Source: Solimonas sp041612095 (GTDB taxonomy: Bacteria > Pseudomonadota > Gammaproteobacteria > Nevskiales > Nevskiaceae). From it: DNA of 15,282 bases. A program made the position numbers and the translations under genes. Each line of letters starts with the position of its first letter. Positions within the stretch are counted from its first letter, which is position 1. The notes under the pieces were generated by a model. That model made no database searches. It had not been told where the DNA came from and saw only the letters and a program-made list of their open reading frames with translations. Location: positions 1-15,282 of the forward strand of contig JBFJJW010000058.1 of the NCBI GenBank assembly GCA_041612095.1. The letters are read 5' to 3'. This document shows positions 6,182 to 12,422 of this stretch, in pieces.

Positions 6182-8029
6182 TCAGGCCGCTGCCAGTGCC
6201 GGGTCCGATCCCGCATAAACATCGCCTTGTATGTCCTCCGCCGACACGCGGGGCTGCTTCAGCGGCAGCACGATGATGAACTCCGTGCCCTTGCCGAGGG
6301 TAGAGCGCACATCGATGCTGCCGCCGTGATCCTGAATGATGCGATAGACAATGGAAAGCCCCAGGCCGGTACCCTGGCCTACCGCCTTGGTGGTGAAGAA
6401 CGGCTCGAAGATGCGCGCGCGCACCTCTTCGGGCATGCCGCCACCGGTATCCATGATGCGGATCACTACGCCTTCGGGCTTCTCCGACGTGTGTATGAAC
6501 AGCTTGCCGTTGTCCTTGATCGCCTGGGCGGCGTTGGTAAACAGGTTCAGGAACACCTGATTCAGCTGCGAAGGCGAGCATTCGATTGGCGGCAGCGTGC
6601 CATAGGCCTTCACGACCTCGACCCGGTGCTTGAGCTGGCTGTTGGCAATCTTCAGCGCCGAGTCGATGCCGTCGTTGACGTTGAACACGTCTGATCGCGA
6701 GCGGTCCACGCGCGAAAAGTCCTTCAGGCTGCGCACCAGTTCGCTGATCTGAGACAGGCCGTGATCGGCGTCGCCGAGCAGGGCATCGAGGTCTTCAGCC
6801 AGCTCTTCGGTGTTGACCTCGGCGGCCAGCGATTGCGCGCGGGCAAAGGCATCGCCCACGGTCGTTTCATCGGCCTGATCATCGCCCATCAGCTGCAGCG
6901 CGCGTGTCTGAACCGCGCACAAGGTTCTGATTTCGCGCAGCGACGTGCGCACGATCTCGGTGTTGCTGCGCGCGTAGCCCAACGGCGTGTTGATCTCATG
7001 GGCGACGCCGGCCACCATCTGGCCCAGCGACGCCATCTTCTCCGACTGCACCAGATGGGCCTGCGAGGCGCGCACTTCCTTGATGGCCAATTGCAGGTCC
7101 TTGGTACGTCGATCCACCTTGGCCTCCAGCGTCCGATTGGCGTGCGACAGCTTGGCGTTGGCGTGGTCCAGCTCACGATAGCTGCGCGACAGGCGCAGAC
7201 CCACCATCGCCAGGCCGAGCAGCAGGATCGCGGCGTAGGCCGCCAGCCACAGACGGTACTGGTTGGCTGCGGCGGTGTTGGTGTTGTGCCAGGCCATGTA
7301 TGCCTGCTCGACGGCCTGCAGCTGCTCGGCGGTCGGACGGCCCAGAAAGTCGGTGAGTCGCTGTACCAGCTCGTTCTTGTCGGAGATGACGTTGGTCGCG
7401 GTGGAGCTCAGGGTGGCGAGCGCCTGCCTGAACGCCGGGGTTTGCTGATCCGCGATCGTGGTCAACTCCGCCAGCACGTTACGGATGTTCGGCTCGTTGG
7501 TCGGCGCGGGCACCACGCCGTAGGCGGTCACTTCGCTCTGCAACTGCGACAGCAGTCCGTCGACGCGCTCGCGGTCGGCGCTGCGGGTCTGTGCGCGCAG
7601 TTGATCGGTCAGTTGCGGCACCGCATCCATGCCGGCAATCAGACGCTGGTTGACGAGAATGTTGCGGGCCTCGAAGTCGAAGGCCAGCTCGAACTTGGCT
7701 TCGATCGTATCAAGGAACTTGTCCAGGGCATTGTCGATGGCCGGACTCAGCCCGCGCAACGAGGTCGGGCCGTGCTCCAGCGCATTCAGGGCATCCCCGA
7801 GCTGCGCCGTAGTCACGGCCCGCACGTCTGCCACCGTGGCCAGGGTATTGGAGCCCACCCGTGTTACCGCGCGATTGAGGCCGACGTCGAGTGCATCGGT
7901 GGTGCGCAGGTTCTGCAGGCGCTCAAGATGAACCCCGCTGTCCGCGCCCTGCGTCATGCGCACCAGAAACAGCAGGCCACCGATGGCAATCATCGCCACC
8001 AGCGCCAGCATGAGCTGCCGCAGTTTCAT
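6182..8029 (-). CDS. Membrane sensor histidine kinase
   Basis: 615 residues from ATG 8029, chosen because MKLRQLMLALVAMIAIGG begins a signal-anchor segment at once; an upstream in-frame ATG (8095) would add 22 polar residues. TM1 is about 5-24 and TM2 about 259-280, enclosing a roughly 235-residue all-helical periplasmic sensor. This part resembles the DAHL-type sensor (IEAKFELAFDFEARNILVNQ), though I am unsure of that name. A coiled coil (about 285-330) leads to the H box with H344 in GVAHEINTPLG, an unusually long dimerisation region, then the ATPase domain: NLFTNAAQAI (N499), DTGGGM (527-532), FEPFFTTK (541-548), GQGTGLGLSI (551-560). All catalytic boxes are intact. It is the probable phosphodonor for the tandem-receiver protein directly downstream. 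Confidence 0.92.
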   Translation of the reverse strand: MKLRQLMLALVAMIAIGGLLFLVRMTQGADSGVHLERLQNLRTTDALDVGLNRAVTRVGSNTLATVADVRAVTTAQLGDALNALEHGPTSLRGLSPAIDNALDKFLDTIEAKFELAFDFEARNILVNQRLIAGMDAVPQLTDQLRAQTRSADRERVDGLLSQLQSEVTAYGVVPAPTNEPNIRNVLAELTTIADQQTPAFRQALATLSSTATNVISDKNELVQRLTDFLGRPTAEQLQAVEQAYMAWHNTNTAAANQYRLWLAAYAAILLLGLAMVGLRLSRSYRELDHANAKLSHANRTLEAKVDRRTKDLQLAIKEVRASQAHLVQSEKMASLGQMVAGVAHEINTPLGYARSNTEIVRTSLREIRTLCAVQTRALQLMGDDQADETTVGDAFARAQSLAAEVNTEELAEDLDALLGDADHGLSQISELVRSLKDFSRVDRSRSDVFNVNDGIDSALKIANSQLKHRVEVVKAYGTLPPIECSPSQLNQVFLNLFTNAAQAIKDNGKLFIHTSEKPEGVVIRIMDTGGGMPEEVRARIFEPFFTTKAVGQGTGLGLSIVYRIIQDHGGSIDVRSTLGKGTEFIIVLPLKQPRVSAEDIQGDVYAGSDPALAAA

Positions 8030-8309
8030 CCCCGAACCCCCGTCGCTGGTAACCCTGTATCGCGCATATCGTCCGTGACATGCTCGGTAGCGCACATGCG
8101 CAGGATGCGCACGGCACGGCCGGCAGCGCTGTTAGCCACCGGTCCCTTATCGTTGCCGACAGTAATGGCCACCACAAGACCCCGGCGTCATCTGTTTGTA
8201 GTAGAACCTGGGCGGCCGCTGGCGACGGCTCAGCCAAACGGGGGATTCGCCGCCACCGGGTCTGCGTTGAACTGCGAACCTTCTTTGATGATGACCGTGG
8301 AGCACGACC
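8030..8309. promoter_or_regulatory. Divergent control region between the histidine kinase and the SnoaL-like gene
   Basis: These 280 bases separate two divergent genes and should hold both promoters. I cannot point to a convincing sigma-70 -35/-10 pair for either gene. The clearest signal is the motif at 8184-8204 shared with the DUF1214 upstream region. The ribosome-binding site of the plus-strand gene is GTGGAG (8297-8302). No small ORF with a good start is seen. Confidence 0.5.
8184..8204. repeat. Copy 2 of the shared upstream motif
   Basis: The 17-base core TCATCTGTTTGTAGTAG (8188-8204) matches 5075-5091 at 15 of 17 positions, and extending to GGC on the left gives 18 of 21. It lies 105 bases upstream of the SnoaL-like gene and 155 bases upstream of the kinase start. 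The two genomic contexts share no other similarity, so a conserved binding site is more likely than a duplicated segment. Confidence 0.5.
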
Positions 8310-8810
8310 ATGAACGCAGGCACAACGGAACAGCGGTTGCAGGCGCTGGAGGATGCGGAAGCGGTGCGCAGCCTCAAGGCCCGCTATCTATTCTGCTGCG
8401 ACCGCAAGGACCCAAAGGGCATTCGCGCATGCTTCGCGGACGGCAAGGTGCATATCGACTACGGCGCCATCGGCACCTTCGACAGCGCCGATGCGCTGGT
8501 GGAGCTGTATACGCAGATCGCCTGTCACGAACACATGGTGGAGCTGCATCACAGCGCCAACCCGCAGATCGAGGTGCTTGACTCGACCCATGCGCGCGGC
8601 ACCTGGAGCCTGCAGTACGGCTTGATCAATACGCAGGCGCAGTCGATTACCCAGCTGGCCGGTTACTACGAGGACGAGTACCTCAAGCAGGGCGGCACCT
8701 GGAAGATCAGCAGCACCCGCTTTGTGGCGACCTCGACTCTGGCGCTGGACTACAGCGAGGCCGTGGCCAAGACGCTGTTTGCAGGGCGGACCCCGCCGGC
8801 GATGGTGTAA
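8310..8810 (+). CDS. SnoaL/NTF2-like fold protein
   Basis: The 166-residue protein starts at ATG 8310, seven bases after GTGGAG. LQALEDAEAVRSLKARYLFCCDRKD at the N terminus, followed by CFADGKVHIDYG and a later GYYEDEYLKQGGTWKISSTRF, is the typical SnoaL_4/NTF2 alpha+beta barrel pattern. Family members include bile acid 7-alpha-dehydratase BaiE and scytalone dehydratase, but many are non-enzymatic. Y26 and D31 have the same five-residue spacing as the Tyr/Asp pair I recall for BaiE, and H80/H81 fall near its His, with R137 later. That makes a hydro-lyase or isomerase plausible but not shown. It has no signal peptide. It is a single-gene unit, convergent with the rubredoxin gene 28 bases away. 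Confidence 0.8.
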   Translation: MNAGTTEQRLQALEDAEAVRSLKARYLFCCDRKDPKGIRACFADGKVHIDYGAIGTFDSADALVELYTQIACHEHMVELHHSANPQIEVLDSTHARGTWSLQYGLINTQAQSITQLAGYYEDEYLKQGGTWKISSTRFVATSTLALDYSEAVAKTLFAGRTPPAMV

Positions 8811-8838
8811 CGGCGAGGGCTGCGCGCCCGAATTGCGT

Positions 8839-9009
8839 TCAGATCTCTTCCATCAGGAAATCGGCCTTGGACGCCCCGCAGTCGGGGCAGGTCCAGTCCT
8901 CAGGTACGTCGGCCCAGGCAGTACCAGCGGCAATGCCGTCGGCCGGCCAGCCCTCGGCTTCGTCGTAGACGTAGCCACAGCCGGCGCACTGCCAGCGGCG
9001 GCTGTTCAC
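8839..9009 (-). CDS. Stand-alone rubredoxin (AlkG2-like)
   Basis: 56 residues from GTG 9009. The start codon overlaps the alkB stop as GTGA, and AGGAGG sits five bases upstream inside the last alkB codons, so the two genes are translationally coupled. It has the full rubredoxin signature: CAGCGYVYDEAEG (C8, C11) and WTCPDCGASKADF (C41, C44), which bind one Fe with four Cys. Residues of the rubredoxin core such as W38-less acidic loops apart, the length is standard for a single-domain rubredoxin. Family role: carries electrons from rubredoxin reductase to the di-iron alkane hydroxylase at the membrane. The seven-residue spacing from the last Cys to Phe51, without an inserted Arg, fits the AlkG2 type known to support AlkB. 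No rubredoxin reductase gene is in the window. Confidence 0.93.
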   Translation of the reverse strand: MNSRRWQCAGCGYVYDEAEGWPADGIAAGTAWADVPEDWTCPDCGASKADFLMEEI

Positions 9010-10418
9010 GACGCCTCCTGAAGGGGTTCGAAGTCCGGTTTTTCGCGCACGGCGCAGTCAGGGCAGGGCCAGTTCCGCGGTAGCTCAGACCAGCGCGTGC
9101 CCGGCGCGTAGCCTTCGTGCGGGCAGCCCAGGGCCTCGTCGTAGATGTAGCCGCAGTCGGTGCAGCGATAGCGCGCGGCCGCGCTCGTCGCCGCCCGCCG
9201 GGCGGGCGCTGCGTGTTCTTGCGGAAATACCTCGGGCTTGCCGTCGCCCAGTTGCACGTTGTGCCAGCGCTGCAGCAGGGCTTCGCGTTTCGGCGGGTAT
9301 AGATTGGCGCGGCTGAGATCGCCCTGGTGGTGGGCGACCACGCGCGGGTCCATCTGCCGGAACCACAGCCAGGGGATGTAGGCGGGAATCAGCATCGAGG
9401 CGTAGCCGGCCGGGAGTTGCGGGCTTTCGTCGAAGTGGCGCAGGGCCTGAAAGCGGCGTGTCGGATTGGCGTGGTGATCCGAGTGGCGTTGCAGCTGATA
9501 CAGGAACAGATTGGTGACGATGTGGTTGCTGTTCCAGGAGTGCTTGGGCGCGCAGCGCTCGTAGCGACCGTCGGCCGCCTTCTGCCGCAGCAGGCCGTAG
9601 TGCTCGATGTAGTTGATGACCTCCAGCAGCGAGGCGCCGAAGAATGCCTGCAGCAGCAGGAACGGCAGCACCTCCACGCCCAGCCAGAGGGTGACGGCAG
9701 CGAAGAACAGCAGTGTCATCGCCCACGCCTGGAGGTTGTCGTTGTCCAGGCTCCAGACCGGCTTTCCGACCCGTGCCAGGCGTTCCTTCTCGATTTTCCA
9801 GGCCGATTTCAGGCTGCCGCTCAGGGTGCGCGGCAGGAAGGCCCAGAAGCTTTCGCCCATCTTTGAACTGGCAGGGTCTTCCGGCGTGGCCACATTCTTG
9901 TGATGGCCGCGGGTGTGCTCGACGTAGAAATGACCATAGGCCACCGGCGCGAGCGTCAGCTTGGCCAGCCAGCGGTCCAGAGACTCCTTTTTGTGGCCGA
10001 GTTCATGCGCGGTATTGATGGCGATGCCGTTGATCGTGCCGACCGTGAAGATCAGGCCGATCAGCTGCAGTGCCGTCAGCTGGCCCTGCGCCACCAGCCA
10101 CGCGCCGTAGACCGTCGCCGCCACCTGGGTCGGGATATACGCGTAGACGATGACGCGGTAGTACAGATCGCCTTCCAGCCGCGCCACCGCGGACTCTGGC
10201 GGATTGTTGGTGTCTTCGCCGACCAGCCAGTCGAGCAGGGGGATGACGCCGTAAACCAGGATCGGCCCCCCCCAGGCCAGCCAGGTCCAGCCGGTGGCGT
10301 GGAAAGCCCACAGGGCAAACAGCGCCAGCACCGGAATGGCGGGGCTCAACAGCCACATATAGCGCTTTCCGTCGGTCCAGGTGGCCTCGTCGGCCAGCTT
10401 CAGGGTTGAGGTGTTCAT
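9006..10418 (-). CDS. alkB: Alkane 1-monooxygenase with C-terminal rubredoxin domain (AlkB-Rd fusion)
   Basis: 470 residues from ATG 10418, eight bases after GGAGGA; the frame is open far upstream but without family similarity. Residues 1-400 are an integral-membrane di-iron hydroxylase with the known His boxes: HELGH (138-142), EHTRGHH (167-173), LQRHSDHH (309-316), and the AlkB signature NYIEHYGLLR (269-278). Several hydrophobic helices (about 22-42, 46-65, 88-108, 114-134, 232-265) are visible. After an Ala/Arg-rich linker (403-416) comes a rubredoxin domain, C419/C422 and C452/C455. It oxidises n-alkanes to 1-alkanols at the inner membrane. The residue aligned with the chain-length gate Trp55 of Pseudomonas GPo1 AlkB is Val55. 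Followed by a separate rubredoxin; divergent from an AraC-family regulator. Confidence 0.95.
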   Translation of the reverse strand: MNTSTLKLADEATWTDGKRYMWLLSPAIPVLALFALWAFHATGWTWLAWGGPILVYGVIPLLDWLVGEDTNNPPESAVARLEGDLYYRVIVYAYIPTQVAATVYGAWLVAQGQLTALQLIGLIFTVGTINGIAINTAHELGHKKESLDRWLAKLTLAPVAYGHFYVEHTRGHHKNVATPEDPASSKMGESFWAFLPRTLSGSLKSAWKIEKERLARVGKPVWSLDNDNLQAWAMTLLFFAAVTLWLGVEVLPFLLLQAFFGASLLEVINYIEHYGLLRQKAADGRYERCAPKHSWNSNHIVTNLFLYQLQRHSDHHANPTRRFQALRHFDESPQLPAGYASMLIPAYIPWLWFRQMDPRVVAHHQGDLSRANLYPPKREALLQRWHNVQLGDGKPEVFPQEHAAPARRAATSAAARYRCTDCGYIYDEALGCPHEGYAPGTRWSELPRNWPCPDCAVREKPDFEPLQEAS

Positions 10419-10487
10419 TCTGCGTTCCTCCAGCATAGGGGCGCCGCGCGGATGCGGTCGCCGCGCCCGGTTCAGCGCCGGGGCAGT

Positions 10488-10515
10488 GCTATAGTCCTTG
10501 CCATTGGTCAATGGC
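10488..10515 (-). promoter_or_regulatory. Probable alkB promoter: TATAGC -10 with a 16-base palindrome at the -35 position
   Basis: On the minus strand TATAGC (10493-10488) is a good -10 hexamer 70 bases before the alkB ATG. The -35 position is occupied by the palindrome GCCATTGACCAATGGC (10515-10500), two 7-base arms around two bases. No proper -35 hexamer stands at 16-18 bases; TTGACC within the palindrome is only 12 bases away. A weak -35 is what an activator-dependent promoter would show. The start point is not measured. Confidence 0.4.
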
Positions 10516-10544
10516 GAAATGGCCGGCGCACCGCAAAACCTGCG

Positions 10545-10596
10545 TGAAACGCCGGTGGCAGCGCGCAACGCCGCTGCGATGTACCTGAAACGCCGG
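10545..10596. repeat. Direct repeat TGAAACGCCGG, two copies 41 bases apart (candidate AraC-family operator)
   Basis: The 11-base sequence TGAAACGCCGG occurs at 10545-10555 and identically at 10586-10596. The start-to-start distance of 41 bases is close to four helical turns, so both copies face the same side of DNA. They lie between divergent alkB and the AraC-family gene, upstream of the putative alkB -10. AraC-type proteins generally bind asymmetric direct repeats, which fits. Binding is inferred. Confidence 0.5.
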
Positions 10597-10634
10597 ACCT
10601 TGGACTTCCACCTGATTCTTGCCGCGTCGACCGG

Positions 10635-11555
10635 ATGGACACACTCAGCCTGATACTCGACGACATCCGACTGCACGGCGCGGTATTTCGCGAATCGCAG
10701 CTTTCCGCACCCTGGGCCTTGAAGCTGCACACGCCGGGACTCACCGCGTTCCATATTGTCGCCCGCGGCCAGGCATGGCTGCGCTGCCAGGGCGCGGAAC
10801 CCGTGAAACTGCAGGCCGGCGACATTGTGCTGCTGCCTGATGGTCCCGAGCATTCGGTGCATGATGAACTCAGCTCGGTAGCCGCAGCCTATGATCTGCG
10901 GCCGGAACTGGAGCAACTGCGTACCGAACCCCTGCGCCTCGGCCAGCAGGGCGCCTCGGCCGCCATACTCAGCGGGCACTTCCGATTTGATGTCAACCTG
11001 GCAAGGCCCCTGATTGCGGCGCTGCCGGCCGTCATGCACCTGCGCAGCGCCGGTTCCCCATCGTCATGGTTGCGACTGGGCTTGCAGTTCATTGCCGAGG
11101 AGACCGCGCGGGTGCAGCCCGGCCAGCAGGTCATCATCAATCGCATCGCCGACATCCTGCTGGTGGAGATGCTGCGGGATCACGTCAACAACCTGCCCGA
11201 AGGCACCGGCAACTGGCTGCTGGCGCTGCGTGACAAGGCGCTGTCCAGCGCCTTGGCCGCCATGCACGGCGATCCCGGCAGGGACTGGAGCGTGCCGGAG
11301 CTGGCGGAGCATGCACGGCTGTCGCGCTCGGCCTTTGCCGAGCGCTTCGGGCAGGTCCTGGGCCGGCCGCCGCTGTCCTACCTGACCGAGCACCGCATGC
11401 GTCTGGCTGCGTGGAAACTGGCGCACACGCGGTTGTCAATCTCGCAGATTGCAGAACAGGTGGGCTACGGCTCTGAGACCGCATTCAGCCAGGCCTTCAA
11501 GCGACATTACGGCGAACCGCCGTCAAAAATGCGTAACGCAAAAACAGCCGCCTGA
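10635..11555 (+). CDS. AraC-family transcriptional regulator (cupin_6 N-terminal domain)
   Basis: The 306-residue protein starts at ATG 10635 with a weak ribosome-binding site. Residues about 5-190 form a cupin-like effector domain (TAFHIVARGQAWL, LQAGDIVLLPDGPEH). Residues about 205-302 hold two helix-turn-helix units: WSVPELAEHARLSRSAFAERF (218-238) and LSISQIAEQVGYGSETAFSQAFKRHYG (267-293), with the RPPLSYL linker between them, the canonical XylS/AraC layout. It is transcribed away from alkB across a 216-base region with a repeated 11-base element. The simplest reading is that it senses an alkane-derived or fatty signal and controls alkB and itself. The effector is unknown, and similar regulators control other oxidative pathways. 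Confidence 0.9.
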   Translation: MDTLSLILDDIRLHGAVFRESQLSAPWALKLHTPGLTAFHIVARGQAWLRCQGAEPVKLQAGDIVLLPDGPEHSVHDELSSVAAAYDLRPELEQLRTEPLRLGQQGASAAILSGHFRFDVNLARPLIAALPAVMHLRSAGSPSSWLRLGLQFIAEETARVQPGQQVIINRIADILLVEMLRDHVNNLPEGTGNWLLALRDKALSSALAAMHGDPGRDWSVPELAEHARLSRSAFAERFGQVLGRPPLSYLTEHRMRLAAWKLAHTRLSISQIAEQVGYGSETAFSQAFKRHYGEPPSKMRNAKTAA

Positions 11556-11581
11556 ATCGCTGCGGCGCAACGCGGGTGCAG

Positions 11582-11587
11582 TAGAAT
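11582..11587 (+). promoter_or_regulatory. Possible -10 element (TAGAAT) upstream of the UPF0114 gene
   Basis: TAGAAT lies 36 bases before the ATG at 11623, in the 67-base gap after the AraC-family gene. The -35 position 17 bases upstream is poor (GCTGCG-like), so this is a weak call. AAGGA (11610-11614) is the ribosome-binding site. Confidence 0.3.
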
Positions 11588-11622
11588 TCGCGGCGTTTTT
11601 CCATCCTCAAGGAATCCACATC

Positions 11623-12231
11623 ATGTCTTCGTCGACCCCGCCCGCGGCCCGCAAGGCCCTGGGCCCATTGCCCTCGCTGATCTTCTCCTCGCGCTGGCTG
11701 CAGCTGCCGCTGTATCTGGGGCTGATCGTCGCACAGGGCGTATACGTGGTGCTGTTCGTCAAGGAACTGCTGCACCTGATTCATGGCGCGTTCGAACTCA
11801 ACGAGCAGCAGGTGATGCTGATCGTGCTGGCGCTGATCGACGTGGTGATGATCTCCAATCTGCTGATGATGGTTATCGTCGGCGGTTACGAAACCTTTGT
11901 TTCGCGGCTGCGCCTCGAGAACCACCCCGATCAACCGGAATGGTTGAGCCACGTCAACGCCTCGGTGCTCAAGGTCAAGCTGGCGATGGCGATCATCGGC
12001 ATCTCATCCATACATCTGCTGAAGACCTTCATCGAAGCCGGCACCATCGGCGCACTGCCGTTGTGCTCCGCCGTTGAAGCCGGGGTGCGCTGCACCAACA
12101 CCACGGCGGAAGGTGTGATGTGGCAGACCATCATCCACATGACCTTCATTCTCTCCGCAGTCGGCATCGCCTGGACGGATCGGCTGATGCACGGGGTGGC
12201 AGTGGCCAAGGCCAAGCCGGCCGCGCACTGA
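11623..12231 (+). CDS. UPF0114 (YqhA-like) membrane protein
   Basis: The 202-residue protein starts at ATG 11623, eight bases after AAGGA; an in-frame extension to 11449 lies inside the AraC-family gene and is not used. It matches Escherichia coli YqhA as I remember it: SRWLQLPLYLGL (23-34), LALIDVVMISNLLMMVIVGGYETFVS (69-94) and IIGISSIHLLKTF (124-136). Four membrane segments are visible (about 26-48, 64-88, 116-136, 167-184). Compared with E. coli YqhA it carries about 20 extra residues between segments 3 and 4, with two cysteines (C148, C157), and a longer N terminus. The function of the family is not established; some relation to envelope stress or ion leakage has been guessed. Context does not help. 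Confidence 0.82.
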   Translation: MSSSTPPAARKALGPLPSLIFSSRWLQLPLYLGLIVAQGVYVVLFVKELLHLIHGAFELNEQQVMLIVLALIDVVMISNLLMMVIVGGYETFVSRLRLENHPDQPEWLSHVNASVLKVKLAMAIIGISSIHLLKTFIEAGTIGALPLCSAVEAGVRCTNTTAEGVMWQTIIHMTFILSAVGIAWTDRLMHGVAVAKAKPAAH

Positions 12232-12256
12232 TCCGGCCGCTGCACCCTTTTGTCGT

Positions 12257-12290
12257 GTGTGGCATGGTGTCGCCTGCCGAACTGCCACAC
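12257..12290. repeat. 8-base inverted repeat GTGTGGCA / TGCCACAC just before the sigma-54 promoter
   Basis: GTGTGGCA (12257-12264) and its exact complement TGCCACAC (12283-12290) are separated by 18 bases. The second arm ends five bases before the -24 element and is followed by TGTTTT. It could be a weak terminator for the UPF0114 gene or a protein-binding site. The loop is long and the T-run short, so neither is certain. Confidence 0.4.
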
Positions 12291-12295
12291 TGTTT

Positions 12296-12311
12296 TGGCA
12301 CAACTATTGCG
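12296..12311 (+). promoter_or_regulatory. Sigma-54 (RpoN) -24/-12 promoter upstream of the DUF1800-DUF1501 pair
   Basis: TGGCACAACTATTGCG matches the consensus TGGCACG-N4-TTGCA at all strongly conserved positions, with GG (12297-12298) and GC (12309-12310) separated by exactly ten bases. Transcription would start near 12321, about 100 bases before the GTG start at 12423. Sigma-54 promoters need an enhancer-binding activator; none is encoded in the window. The match is seen in sequence; activity is inferred. Confidence 0.6.
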
Positions 12312-12422
12312 CATTCTCACGCTGCGTCGACCTTGGGCGGGCTTGAGTAGCGCCGTAGCCGCGTCGGGGGAGGACGGCTGTAACGACACCAGCGGATGTA
12401 AGGGCTTGCCCTGGGAGGGCCA

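Noticed and set aside
8030..8095. 22-residue extension of the histidine kinase
   Set aside because: It would put polar, Arg-rich residues before the signal-anchor helix; ATG 8029 gives a normal membrane N terminus.
6761..8581. 606-codon plus-strand open frame opposite the histidine kinase
   Set aside because: The kinase on the other strand has all catalytic boxes in order. The antisense frame has low-complexity His/Gln/Arg content and runs out of frame into the SnoaL-like gene.
8811..8838. Terminator between the SnoaL-like and rubredoxin genes
   Set aside because: GGGC/GCCC is a four-base stem with no U-tract; it is not enough to call.
10439..10468. GGGCGC / GCGCCC inverted repeat in the alkB leader
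   Set aside because: Six GC-only pairs in a GC-rich leader are expected often by chance, and there is no T-run or link to the ribosome-binding site.
10506..10511. TTGACC as the -35 box of alkB
   Set aside because: It is only 12 bases from the TATAGC -10, too short for sigma-70. It is better explained as part of the palindrome.
10419..11039. 207-codon N-terminal extension of AlkB
   Set aside because: It lies opposite the AraC-family gene and has no AlkB similarity. GGAGGA sits correctly before ATG 10418, and known AlkB proteins begin at this point.
11449..11622. 58-residue extension of the UPF0114 protein
   Set aside because: It overlaps the DNA-binding end of the AraC-family gene. AAGGA stands at the right distance from ATG 11623.
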